Shown here piece after piece: positions 1-10,738 of a DNA stretch of 64,000 bases. How positions within the stretch are numbered: position 1 is the first letter of the stretch; every line of letters starts with the position of its first letter. Source of the DNA: Nilaparvata lugens. Lineage: Eukaryota > Arthropoda > Insecta > Hemiptera > Delphacidae. Location: contig NC_052507.1 of the NCBI RefSeq assembly GCF_014356525.2, positions 36,207,013-36,271,012 on the forward strand. The letters run 5' to 3'. Under the pieces are notes generated by a model that worked only from the letters and a program-made list of their open reading frames with translations, had not been told where the DNA came from and searched no databases. A program made the position numbers and the translations under genes.

Positions 1-2384
1 TTATACAAATAAATATCATTTATAAATCAATCACTTTCATTCATTTCACACATTCACGTTTTACATTTTCTTGATCCATTCATTGAGCTTTTCTCCTGAA
101 AACTAACTTGTTAACTAATTTCATTTAGCTATGTTGTTTTTTGAATTAATCACATTACTACTTTCATTATGATAGGTCATATATACGTCAAAATGGAATT
201 ACCTTCGCTAAAATCTCATATCCTTATTATATGATACATTATGTCTATGGACGAAAAATACTTGTTTGAAAATACATATTATACAGAATATACTTTGTAA
301 TTTTCTCCCTAGATATACTACTTAGAAGATATCCAAAAGTACTCTATAGATTTTCAATTGATAGGGAAGTTACCCTCTTTTGACTCCGTTGATTGAGAAT
401 GGAATTACAAGGAACTTATCGTTACTTGAAGAAGAATTGTAAAAAAATACGTGTTTATCAAATTTATTAGGAAAGAATAATGATATACTTTGGGAACAAA
501 ATATCAATTCCATTCCACTGGTGTGTAATACGGCTGCGTTAAACTTAGTATGGGATTTTCAAGTGAAACTCCCCCTAAATCCTCAACAGTGATGAACAGT
601 GAAATGATTGCACACATGAAGAGAGATGAGGCAGTAACTGAAGGCAGTGAGTGTGAAGAATGAGATCAGAAATTGAAAATACATTTTAGCCTACAATGCC
701 AACGATGGTGGTGGCTTCGCAGATTCGATTAGGGATTTGAGGCAAGAATTAGAATAAGAAGTTATTGGTTAGGAGGTGGTTAGGTAGTGAGCGGAGGGGT
801 GGATTAAGTGGGGTGTTTTGAGACAGGGTGGTAGCATGTGATGCAATGTAAGCCATCGTATACACCCTCGGTAATATTTCATTGAACCCCACCTGCTGCC
901 GCGTGGAAACACGGCAAGATTCTGGATCGAACCCCCCTCTCTATCGTTCTCTAACACTCTCTTCTACTCTCCTTGTTTTGTTTCCTCCTCTCTTCCTCAG
1001 CCGTCAAAGTGCAGTCGCAATTTCCCACCGGTCAATAAATATTGGATTTTCGTACCGTCTAGTTGGTTGGAATCAATCTCATCAAGAATTAAAATCTTGA
1101 AACTTGTAAACTGTTTCCCACATCTAGTCTTCTAATATGAATGTTATTTCGTGTTTTGTATTGTTGATTACGTAGCAAAAGATAGTCCTTTATCATCAAA
1201 TGTGAGAGAAATATTCAAAGTTATCAGTTTCCAGAATCCAGAGGTTCATATCTAACTGGAAGTTGTAAATATTTTCCCATTGGAGGAAACAAGTAGGCCT
1301 ACTTAGAATAATATAACTCGGATCTTCCCAGAAAAATTGTTTTGAATAGAGAATTTTTATTCCAGTATCTGATTCAAAATCAATTTGTTTCTACAATTCC
1401 TGTCTGATTCAATTTGAAATCATTATTCTATACCATCTTGGTCTTGTAACATAACAACCAGTATTTATTTGAATTCACAGTATACACTATTCTTCAATCT
1501 ATCATGTACAACTTAAAAGAGATTGATGGAGCCGAAAGTTCTCTATTACAGTATTGACTACCTCAAAGTGTGTCTTTGTGTTTTGTAGTGTTTGTGTGGG
1601 ACGTAAGTACTCACTACCTGAACTTGTAAACCATGGCTTCGGCGAGTACCGTAGTTTCACAAGAGTGTAGTAACAAATTAACATGGGCTCGAATAAATTC
1701 CAGGTACCCATCCCATGAACAAGACGCTGTCACGTTATAATGTCGCTTTTCCGTCGCTGCTTCAAAATTGAAGTGCGCCGTTGTTCGTCGAATACAAGTA
1801 AATAATGGCGAATGATTCACGTGTCATTGCACTGCAACAATGCAGCTCATTAGGAGCTTCTCCCTTTACATGGAGAGAGACTCCATCCTCCTCTAAAAAC
1901 TTCAAGCTCTCAAAAATTGACATTCTTGGCAGCCAACCAGGGGTGATTTGAATGTCTCATTTTGAGCTGAGATATCAAGAGGGGAGTGTCTTTAAAGTGA
2001 ATGGCGGAATCTTTATTCTGAAACTCTTTTGATAGTTTTTTATTTATTTTTCACGTTACACCTCATAATTTACCCACATATCAGCAACGGAATGTATTAC
2101 AACAGAATTTTGAAGAAGCTAGTGGATTGTTCAAATAATTTGAACTTTCGAATTATTCGAATTAGAATTCTCTATTCAACAGAACAATCATGTCATTTGA
2201 TAGTATACAAGCATTTGAATTGAATTTACAGATTAAATTAAAGTTCTTTATTAATGAATGTTCATTTATTCATTAGATAGAGCGAACAATACAATAGTCG
2301 GAAAAGAAAAAAACAGGCTATTGCCCAAAACTTCTTCAATTTCCTAATTTTGTTTCAAATTGTCCAAATATTATGTGGTTATGT
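1..2384. other. No recognisable feature
   Basis: AT-rich sequence with only short open frames (under 75 codons) on either strand. None shows a recognisable domain. I see no repeat arms, array or tRNA-like boxes. Confidence 0.6.
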
Positions 2385-2640
2385 TATGTATATGTCAAAA
2401 TATATATTGGCTTATATACACTAATTTACATTAAATGACAGAATTGATAATTATCCAACGATTTTACATAGTATGAAAAATTAATTAATGAGAATAAAGA
2501 TTGAATGCAATTTGAATAACTATATTATAATATCGGGATGTAACTACATAAATCGGCGGTGTTTCAACAAATAATTGTCGATTCTCTGGAAAAGATATAA
2601 AATGATAGATTTCCTTCCCATCAACAAACGACCAGGAGGA
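2385..2640 (-). mobile_element. LINE 3' UTR relic, same family as the element at 44749-45565
   Basis: Read on the minus strand, this segment shares ordered blocks with the 3' UTR of the minus-strand LINE at 44.7-45.6 kb: CCGCC(A/G)ATTTATGTAG, then TATAGTTATT, AAATTGC, TTTTTCATA, and finally a TATATAAGCCA block before AT-rich sequence. The order and spacing match, but the copy is diverged and has lost its tail repeat. No coding sequence remains. Placement in the family rests on visual alignment only. Confidence 0.5.
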
Positions 2641-3566
2641 CATGTGTTATAGATAGATGGATAACAAACGTAATCTACAGAGTTCTTCTGATTTTACATG
2701 ATTTTCAATAAAAAACCTATCGTAAAGAAAGTACATTTCATTCATCTATGTCATCATTATCACTGAGTTATAATGGTACTACGTAATTTGAGTAAGCCAA
2801 TAGATTCTAACAAGAACTAGTTCCAACAAAATTAGTGACCTCCTCTGTTCCCGATAGATATCATGTTAACCCTGGTGAAGTAATAATAATTATAACAGAT
2901 GATGAACCCCATCACAACAATGGAACTTTTCTGATCCAGCAAGGTTGATTGTTCGAGGTGCGATTCAAAATTTTTAATGACACGTCTGGTGCTCGTAACC
3001 ACTTCACTGCTTGCTCACTAATACACGGATAGTTTGTCTCAAGATGGCCGCAAGCACCTGCTTGTCCTGCTCATAACAGAGGAAACAGCGAGCCTCATCA
3101 GATGCAGCGTCATGTCCCGTGGTGTGAAGAGAGACTCATACAGACATCCATCTATAAATTATTCATTTTTCGCGCGGCGCTGCACTGATGAACTTTCGCA
3201 TTAAATTAATGTGGAAGCGATATTTTGATGAGGGGGTTGTGTTTGAAGGAAGGAGGGAAGACTCAAAGGTCGTGCGCCCGCCTGAAGAATAAAAACTGAA
3301 AAAATAGAGTGGACCTGTGAATGTCAATGGATTTTTCTCTATCAATAGGAGAGAGCAAGCAAGTAACGACCGAAGCGCAAGTATCATTAGATCGCCATAT
3401 TCCCACCCAAAAAAAAACGCTGAATCGATATTTTACGCGCCAAAACAAAGGGAAACAGTAACGTGAAAGGAGAGGGTGAGGGTGTTGTATTCTGATCGTG
3501 CTCTCATTAGATGCCTACTCAAATTAACCAATATCTGCGTCCTAGTCAGTCCAGCCAGTTGCCTTT
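2641..3566. other. No recognisable feature
   Basis: Unassigned sequence. The part from about 3160 to 3470 is locally richer in GC, with short open frames on the minus strand that have no recognisable motif. Confidence 0.55.
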
Positions 3567-4006
3567 TTGACCGAGCGAAGTGAGGTCTAAGATTCAAGTC
3601 GACGGTTTGGCATTTCTCTTAATGTTCAAATGTTTAAATGTTTGAATGTTTAAATGTTTATATGTTTCTATGTTGCGCATTTACGGCGAAACGCGGAAAT
3701 AGATTTTCATGATATTTGACAGGTATGTTCGTTTTTTCAATTGCGCGTCGACGTATATACAAGGTTTTTGGAAATTTTGCATTTCAAGGATAATATAAAA
3801 GGAAAAAGGAGCCTCCTTCATACGCCAATATTAGAGTAAAAATCTGACTATAGAATTATTCATCATAAATCAGCTGACAAGTGATTACACAGATGTGTGG
3901 AGAAGCCAGTCTATTGCTGTATTTCCATAAGGTCTATAGTTTCAATCAGGTACTAATATTGTGGATGAGAATACTGCGTGAGGTCTACTGTTCACAGAGC
4001 TACTAG
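3567..4006 (+). mobile_element. CTAG-ending non-autonomous repeat family, copy A
   Basis: First of at least six copies in the window. It opens with TTGACCGAGCGAAGTGAGG, followed by a stretch containing GTCGACGGTTTGGCATTTC, a short 8-bp-periodic run (variants of AAATGTTT), a block around GCGCGTCGACGTATAT, and an A-rich block ending in GGAGCCTCCTTC. It terminates in GTTCACAGAGCTACTAG followed by T. There is no coding capacity. The 440 bp length and both ends are defined by comparison with copies B, C, E and F. The CTAG end followed by T is reminiscent of Helitron or Helentron-type elements, but the 5' end does not begin with the TC typical of Helitrons, so the class is an inference. Confidence 0.75.
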
Positions 4007-4380
4007 TTTGACACTATTAAGCTCCTGCCTGAAGTGGGATCTGATCTGATCAATTTCCAAAGATATTTCTAGTTGAGATGATAAGTGAATTTCAAATCTG
4101 AATGACGATGACAAGTTCGTCTAAACTATGATGATTGACCGAACGAAGTGAGGTCTAAGATTCAAGTCGACGGTTTGGAATTTCTCTTAATGTTAATATG
4201 TTGCGCATTTACGGCGAAACGCGGAAATAGATTTTCATGATATTTGACAGGTATGTTCCTTTTTTCAATTGCGCGTCGACGTATATACAAGGTTTTTGGA
4301 AATTTTGCATTTCAAGGATAATATAAAAGGAAAAAGGAGCCTCCTTCATACGCCAATATCTGAGTAAAAATCAGACTGTT

Positions 4381-4528
4381 TAGTGGACTATAATACTACC
4401 TGTTCAAAAACATCGAACATTTTGAAGATTTATCTTTCTATCAACGTTAGTGGATAGTTGACTATAATACTATCCGTTCAAAAACATCGAATATCTTAAA
4501 AATGTATCTTTCCACCAACGTTGTAGAC
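4381..4528. repeat. Two-unit tandem repeat, 74 bp period
   Basis: TAGTGGACTATAATACTA at 4381 recurs as TAGTTGACTATAATACTA at 4455. Both units run on through a GTTCAAAAACATCGAA block to ATCTTTC(T/C)A(T/C)CAACGT. The units are about 85-90% alike by eye. It lies inside copy B of the CTAG-ending family. Confidence 0.7.
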
Positions 4529-4539
4529 AGTTGCAGCCA

Positions 4540-4670
4540 AATCAAATCAAATCAAATCATTTATTTGCCATACAATAAATACATAATAAAAGAAAATACT
4601 TAATTTTATAAGACCTGATAACAGCGCTCACACTCACATTCCGGGACGACACGTCACGGTACGATCAGAC
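4540..4670 (-). mobile_element. LINE 3' end with (TTTGA)n tail, minus strand
   Basis: The minus strand reads GGCAAATAAATGATTTGATT followed by further TTTGA units. The same tail type ends the LINEs at about 15852 and 39288. Only the tail and a short 3' UTR are recognisable. The left-hand boundary near 4540 is clear and the right-hand one is approximate. It is nested in copy B of the CTAG-ending family. Confidence 0.5.
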
Positions 4671-5092
4671 AGAAAGCTCTATGTTTATTTAGGTTTTTTT
4701 CTAGACATTTTAAATTCATAAATTATCTATTAATTTTTGAGAAAACATAACAACAGGTCAATGTAGCTTACTGAACGCGAGGTCTACTATTCACAGAACT
4801 ACTAGTTAATAATACTAATAGGTATTGAATTCTTTTCTTATTCTTTTCAATAATATTAAATTTTTTTGCCGTACTGAACCCAGTCTTCTTCCCAATTATG
4901 ATCGAATATCAAAGTATCCATGAAATCATTAGTTAGATGAATCGTTAGTCTAGATTATTCATTATCTTCTGTATGCATGGTTTCTTTTGCAACAGAGTTC
5001 TTCATTATTATTATTCAATTATTTCATCACTTACAAAGTGAGCATTTTTTATTGCAACCCAAGTCGGCCATTGGCAAGACTTTGGTACATCT

Positions 5093-6094
5093 CTATTCTG
5101 TCAAATTCGAAAAGGATCTAATCATTGATACCGTGCTGAGTACAACCGCCTTTTGAATTCCATGTTTCGTACTCCCTGAGACACCAAGGTGACTGAGGTT
5201 CGCTGAAACCTTCTGCCTGATCACTCCAACAGTAGAGATAATTATAGGGACAGTTGTAACTTTTTCCTGCTTCCAGACGTCCCTGATCTCAGCAGTCAGG
5301 CGGAGATACTTGGATATTTTCTCATTGTAATATTGTTCCAAGTTGTGGCAACATGGTATGCCAGCATCAATCAAAATAGTCTCCCTGGCTGTCTTGTCCA
5401 TGAGTCTAATGTCTGGCCGGCTGTGCACAACTACTGTCCTGTCAGACTTGTGTCTATCATTCTCAAGTACAGAAAGTGGCTTGTATAGATAATATGGCAG
5501 CTTTTGATCCACTAGACCACACTTCAGGGCTAGATCCTGGTGTAGGATCCCAGCAACAGTTGTGGCGCCTTAAGTAAGACTACTTACTTAAGTAAGTAAG
5601 GCTACAGACGTAGCTGCCAACAACTGACAAGCTGACATGATGTGTTGCAATGTTTCGGGAGCCATACCACATCTTCTACACAAGTCACCATTTATAGGAA
5701 GCTTCAATACATGCTTCTTGTAGTTTTTTGTAGCTATTACTTGGTCTTGAACAGCTATCATAAAGCCTTCTGTCTTCATAAACAGATCTCCGTTTCTGAG
5801 CCACGCATTTGAGGCATCTTTATCCACCCCAGGCTGTCCCAAAATGTAAGCATGCCTCCCATGCAGCTGTTTTGCCCGCTATTGCTGGAGGATCTCATTC
5901 TCATGCTACCTATCTGTTTTTGGATCGTCATTGAGCTGTACAGAGAGATTGAGTGGGGTATATCCTAGATTAGCTCTCCTCACCGCATTGTACAAATCCC
6001 CATCCTTAGCCAAGAAGTATTGTTTCATGCTTCTGATCTGCTTCATACACGCCCATCTGATGTCAATGAGCCCACGACCTCCCTTACTCCATGG
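5093..6094 (-). pseudogene. R2-like (restriction-like-endonuclease) LINE C-terminus, decayed
   Basis: Minus-strand relic of the C-terminal part of a non-LTR retrotransposon polyprotein, read in one frame from 6094 down to 5093. In order it shows a GRGLIDIR motif near 6080 and a block with EGFMIAVQDQVIATKNY (about 5760). A zinc-knuckle CRRCGMAPETLQHIMSAC (CX2CX8HX4C, about 5680) follows. The final piece has SRPDIRLMDK, then ETILIDAGIP, then EKISKY, which fits the PD...D...K arrangement of the R2-type endonuclease. The reverse transcriptase itself is absent. Two TAG codons interrupt the frame between the first two motifs, and a small palindromic insertion with stops (5569-5600) replaces the segment after the zinc knuckle. 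R2 or a related RLE clade is my reading of the motifs. The copy is dead and truncated at both ends. Confidence 0.75.
5569..5600. repeat. Local palindrome inside the R2-like relic
   Basis: CTTAAGTAAG followed by ACTACTTACTTAAGTAAGTAAG: repeated CTTACTTAAGTAAG palindromes. They introduce stop codons into the frame at the point where the histidine and arginine segment after the zinc knuckle would be expected. It looks like a templated repair insertion. Confidence 0.7.
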
Positions 6095-6734
6095 TATTAT
6101 TATTATTATTAATCAATGTACTATTTCTATGTTCTTTTAATATAATGTAAAACTTGACTCCTCCAGTCAAACTTCTTTAGAAGGTTTTGGAGAATTTATA
6201 TTTTGTCTGGTTTATAATTTTTGAAATTTTCCACTGAGAAGGAATTTTCTTATCATTTGTCATTCTTGCTTTTTTATTATTCTTCTTTTTTTTTAGTTTG
6301 TAAGATTTCTTTTCATAAGTGTATTTTTCATTTTTGTTTGTTTTTTTCTATAATAAACTCCCTTATTCTGGGGGTACGAAGGAAAAAGGAAAAAAATATT
6401 ATTGAGTTTGTGGAAGCATCTACTCTCCAATCATGTTCGAATGAAACAGTATCAATGGAAGTTTGTAAAAACAAACTTTCGGCAACAATAGTAATCAATA
6501 ATATGAAGTTTATGAATCTAAGTCTCTATGGAACTCACTAAATGATTTTATCTCTAGAATCAACAAAAATATCCATCTCGGTAGAGGTGTCATGTTTAAA
6601 TGGAAAAAAGGCAGAAATTAATTCAGATTAATTAATCAATTCAGAATGATCTTCCAGATTTTCATTCCCACTCGCATCATTCATAACTATACAAATCACA
6701 AGCCATCATAAATTCAAAATTTTTCGCTCATATA
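6095..6734. other. AT-rich spacer with short (TAT)n run
   Basis: Begins with a short TATTATTATTATTA run at about 6095 directly beside the R2-like relic. The rest is AT-rich with a 106-codon open frame (6221-6541) of low-complexity composition and no recognisable motif. Confidence 0.5.
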
Positions 6735-6805
6735 ATATATATATATATATATAATATATTAAATATATAATTATATATATAATATAAAATATATTATATT
6801 TTTGG
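6735..6805. repeat. AT dinucleotide-rich tract
   Basis: Imperfect (TA)n with interspersed AATATAT units over about 70 bp. It is self-complementary throughout. Confidence 0.8.
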
Positions 6806-6880
6806 ACGAAAATTGAACTTGAACATTTTACAGTAGGAACATAACCTATTTTTTGGACATTTATTAATTTATCAAAATTT

Positions 6881-6925
6881 GGGAATGGAATAGTTTTGGG
6901 CCAAGCCTGTTGTTCCTTCCTAATC
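6881..6925 (+). repeat. Dispersed stem-loop cassette, copy 1
   Basis: GGGAATGGAATAG, then TTTTGGGCC, then CTGTTGTTCCTTCCTAAT: an imperfect inverted repeat with a GGG-containing loop. About 35 bp downstream lies GAATAAATAATAAATAAA, which resembles a polyadenylation region. Related stem-loops occur at 8988, 41171, 50024, 52389 (minus) and 63845. Confidence 0.6.
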
Positions 6926-6989
6926 ATGTTTCTATGATTTGTAATATTGTATCCACGAATAAATAATAAATAAATTCTTGAGCTCGTTG

Positions 6990-7619
6990 CATCACTTCAT
7001 CGAGTTCATTGCTCGACTAAAGAATCCTGCTCGGTAAATTGAAACCTAAATATTTTGGCGCTTCAAGGTGAGTTTGATCATTTAGTAAAGATACCGTTGA
7101 ATTGTTTAATGTGTCTCTGGTTTCATAATCTTACTGACCATTCCAATAGGAGAGCTCAGCTCGTCTGAATTATTTTATTTATTCGGCAAAAGGTACGTAA
7201 AACATGTTCCAAGAGAATATATATCGTGCAAGAGGAATATACATAAATTGAATGAGATATCTCAGTCATTTTCAGAAAGGAAAACCTTTACTCTTTTCCC
7301 TGAGTTTGAGTATGCTATTCCGGTGTAGTCATCCTGTGAAAAATATGTGCAAATGTGTAGCCTTCCGAAAATCTACCTGTGCACACAGATAGACTGTTCT
7401 AGGGCACTCCACGATGTGATTTACACTCTGGACTGAGAGGAATTTGTTACACTCTGGAATTCACAGAAAGGTCAATCAGCCTTCTCCCCCTATTCTATAC
7501 GCTATTTAGTGCTAACATATATTGCGTTGTAAACCAAAACCTGGAGTGGATCTTAAGTAATACTGGTATTTGAAATATGAGTGATAAGACGACTTTGAAA
7601 ACTGACTGAAATAATTAAA
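6990..7619. other. No recognisable feature
   Basis: Unassigned sequence with no open frame above 60 codons and no repeat structure that I can see. Confidence 0.5.
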
Positions 7620-8209
7620 GTATTTATTTTATTTATTCTATTTATTTTATTTATTTTATTTATTTTATTCATTTTATTCATTTTATTTATTTTATTTTTT
7701 TATTTATTTTATTTATTTTATTATTTTATTTTATTTTATTTTTTTATTTATTATTTTATTATTTTATTTATTTTATTATTTATTTTATTTATTTTATTTA
7801 TTTATTTTATTTTTTTATTTATTATTTTATTTATTTTATTTATTTTATTTATTTTATTTATTTTATTTATTTTATTTATTTTATTTATTTTATTTATTTT
7901 ATTTATTTTATTTATTTTATTTATTTTATTTATTTTATTATTTTATTTTTTTATTTATTTTATATTTTATTTATTTTATTTATTTTATTATTTTATTTAT
8001 TTATTTTATTTTTTTATTTATTTATTTTATTTTTTTATTTTATTTATTTTATTTATTTATTTTATTCATTTTATTTATTTTATTTTTTATTTTATTTTAT
8101 TTTATTTATTTTATTTATTTTATTTATTTCATTTATTTTATTTATTTTATTTATTTTATTCATTTTATTCATTTTATTTATTTTATTTATTTTATTTATT
8201 TTATTTATT
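7620..8209. repeat. Satellite-like array, 9-bp unit TTTATTTTA
   Basis: About 590 bp of TTTATTTTA units with phase slips and occasional TTTATTTCA or TTCATTTTA variants. The 9-bp period gives a spurious minus-strand reading of repeated Ile-Asn-Lys. The right edge abuts the GT array and the dispersed repeat at 8301. Confidence 0.95.
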
Positions 8210-8300
8210 GTGTGTGTGTGTGTGTGTGGTGTGTGTGTGTGTGTGTGTGTGTTGTGTGGTGTGTGTGTGTGTGGTGTGTGTGTGTGTGTGTGTGTGTATG
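8209..8300. repeat. GT microsatellite
   Basis: About 90 bp of (GT)n with several GTGG interruptions. It sits where the related copy at 58 kb has a short TGTGTGTGCGTATGAGTG seed, so it probably expanded from that internal sequence. Confidence 0.95.
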
Positions 8301-8972
8301 AGTGTATGTGCGTCTGTGTACACGATATCTCATCTCCCAATTAACGGAATGACTTGAAATTTGAAACTTGAGGTCCTTACCATATAAGAATCCGACACGA
8401 ACAATTTCGATCAAATTCAATTAAAGATGGCGGCTCAAATGGCGAAAATGTTGTCAAAAACAGGGTTTTTCGCGATTTTATCGAAAACGGCTCCAATGAT
8501 TTTAATCAAATTCATACCTAGAAAAGTCATTGACAAGCTCTATCAACTGCCACAAGTCTCATACCTGTAAAAATTTCAGGAGCACTGCACCATCTATGCA
8601 AATTTTGATTTCAGATTCCCAATTATCAAGCTTCAGATACAATTTAAACAAAAAATTTCAAGTGGAAAAGATTTAGCATTAAAATCTTTACAATTGATGT
8701 TCAGTAGCATTTTCACCTAAAATTGAAAATAAGCTCGAAATTAGAGAAAATAAGATTATTCAATTGCAAACTGTTGGCAACTGTTGATTCTATTAAATCA
8801 TTCACTATGAAGAGATAGCAGACTTCATGTGTCTGCAGCGCTATTGTCCTGTCACCAGCTGGCTCAGATCTTAGAAAAGTGGACTTGAGATGCGCGGGAA
8901 CACTAGCGTCAGTTGATCAATTTTGATAACAGCAAGGAAAGTTGTGTGAGTGCGCCACACCAGATTTTTTAC
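8301..8972 (+). mobile_element. Dispersed repeat family (GATGGCGGC family), copy 1
   Basis: Co-linear over about 670 bp with 58270-58943. Shared landmarks in order: ACACGATATCTCATCT, ATTAACGGAATGACTTGAAA, AAGATGGCGGCT, CAGGGTTTTTCGCGATTTT, TGTAAAAATTTCAGGAGC, GCAAACTGTTGGCAACTG, CACCAGCTGGCTCAGATC, and the terminal GTGTGAGTGCGCCACACC then AGATTTTT. No long ORF is conserved. The segment upstream of GTATGAGTG in the 58 kb copy is missing here, replaced by the GT and TTTATTTTA arrays. Class unknown. The GTGTG...CACAC pairing just before the end could form a small hairpin. Confidence 0.8.
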
Positions 8973-8987
8973 ATTGAAGCATAGGTC

Positions 8988-9030
8988 GGGAGAAAAAAGC
9001 TCAGAATACCTTGTACTATTTCTCTCCCAA
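8988..9030 (+). repeat. Dispersed stem-loop cassette, copy 2
   Basis: GGGAGAAAAAAG pairs with CTATTTCTCTCCC across an 18 bp loop. It starts 15 bp after the end of the dispersed repeat. The loop has diverged from the other copies. Confidence 0.45.
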
Positions 9031-10397
9031 ATTTAGGTAACATTAAAAGCTCAAATGAGGTTATGTCTTCTAGATTTTCACAAAATGCTCTGTCCAAAAA
9101 TATTTATACAAACCATTCTTTTGAATTTGGATGTTCCAAATACCAAAATAATAATATTTATAACACTCAGTTATTTTAAAAATAGAGAATATTCACTTAT
9201 TGGAGTAATTTCTTCACTTCAATTTTATTCCTTAGTTATTGAATCAGGAATAATAAGGGTAATGGTGATTGTGGGAGTGATGTAATCAATAGAGATAGTG
9301 AAAGAAGAAATTTTGGATTGGAAAGCTATAGATCATAACGAGAAAGTGAAAAGTGAAAGGAAAGAGACCGTTACGGAATGAGAGGGGAACAAATAGAAGA
9401 GAGGATTTCGTGATAACTGGATTTCAAAAGACGGAGACTTTGCAGAGGGGTTTGATGGGAAGAAGGAGGCTCTGCGGCACAATGCGGTGGAAGCGAACAG
9501 GGAAATGGATACATTATGAAAAACTGTTTTCACATAACTACTTGAATGAATGCAGACGTTTTATCGGGTGGCCCAATCAGCTGAGCACGCCACAATCGAC
9601 CTTATTGTTCCCTGCTCTAAGAACGTTTTGTCCTTCCACAAGCCAGCGAAATGAAAGCAACAAACTTTATCAATTCCCTTCACTTCTCGAGGGGAATCTA
9701 CTTGCTTTCGTGCCAGAGCGTTTGCTAATATTGTTTTGTAAAAATCATGATATTACAGAATAACTAACTAGCACTTACTATGACTTTAGTTTGCCTAGTT
9801 CACTTTTATTCAATAACATTCAGATTTTCCAAACTTTAATTACTTTGGGTTTTCTCAGCTTACTACTCCACATTCCTGGTACAGGATTTTATGAGTAACA
9901 TCAAGAATAAAATAATCGTATAATATCAACCTACACAATCGTATAATAGTTTTCTCTGGTATCATTTGATATTTTGAATCATTGAGTTTTATATTTCCGC
10001 ATGTTTTAGGCAGTAGAGAGTCGACCATGAGACTATTGATATGATTTTTGAAGATACTAATATTATTTGTCTGTAATATGCCACTCGATTGAGACTATGT
10101 ACGCTCGTGAGGAATTTACCAATGGATCTCTTGCAGATGTTTGAGATTGTTAGTTAGCTCATACGATTCGTATGCTTCAGTACTATACAGAAATTTACTG
10201 AATTCAGAATATATGGTGTCACTGAGGTGACATATGAGGGATGGAATTTTTTATGAACACTGAAATTCTATTGAACACTGATCGTTGAAATGGTGTTCTG
10301 TTCTGTACTATCTATTCTCCTACTCTCAATTGTTTTACTATCTTATTCGATCCTCTTATCTCCGTCATTCTTCGTAGATATGATGAATGTAGACTTA
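9031..10397. other. No supported gene
   Basis: Contains a 136-codon plus-strand open frame (9353-9763) overlapped by a minus-strand one. Its predicted product is basic at the start, has no recognisable domain and no splice or promoter context that I can support, so I treat it as chance. Confidence 0.5.
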
Positions 10398-10738
10398 TTG
10401 GCTGAACGCAGTGAGGTCTATGTTTTAACTCGGATTTTCGTTGGTCTGTCTGTTTCTGTATGTATGTAAAGCATTTACTGACAAACGCATTGATAGAATT
10501 GTATAAGATTTGACAAGAATATTCCTTTTTTACTGTGCGTCGATGTATATACAAGGTTTTTTGAAATTTTGCATTTTAAAGATAATATGGAAGGAAAAGG
10601 AATCTCCCCCATACTCTGATATCACTATATATTTCATCTACTCTGACGATAAGATTAATCAGACTATAGAATTATTCATTATAAATCAGCTGACAATTAT
10701 TGAATTATTCATTACACAGATGTTCACAGAACTACTAG
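10398..10738 (+). mobile_element. CTAG-ending repeat family, copy C
   Basis: Opens TTGGCTGAACGCAGTGAGG and follows copy A co-linearly through the GCGTCGATGTATATACAAGG block, the A-rich GGAAAAGGAATC block and GAATTATTCATTATAAATCA. It ends GTTCACAGAACTACTAG followed by T. The 8-bp minisatellite is absent. At 341 bp it is the shortest copy with both ends. Confidence 0.7.

Larger units (their letters stand above)
4135..4805 (+). mobile_element. CTAG-ending repeat family, copy B (with nested LINE 3' end)
   Basis: Starts 129 bp after copy A in the same orientation. The first 240 bp are nearly identical to copy A, but the 8-bp minisatellite is collapsed. The middle holds a two-unit tandem repeat (4381-4528) and a minus-strand LINE 3' end (from 4540). 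The last 130 bp align to copy E (18537-18660, minus strand) and end in TTCACAGAACTACTAG followed by T. Internal sequence therefore differs between copies while the termini are conserved. Confidence 0.7.

Noticed and set aside
900..960. GGTTCGATCCAG-like B box on the minus strand
   Set aside because: No A box at the required distance and the flank is low-complexity purine sequence.
8092..8340. Minus-strand frame with Ile-Asn-Lys and Thr-His repeats
   Set aside because: Explained by the 9-bp TTTATTTTA and GT arrays.
9353..9763. 136-codon plus-strand open frame
   Set aside because: No recognisable domain, an overlapping opposite-strand frame of similar quality, and no start context or neighbouring exon support.
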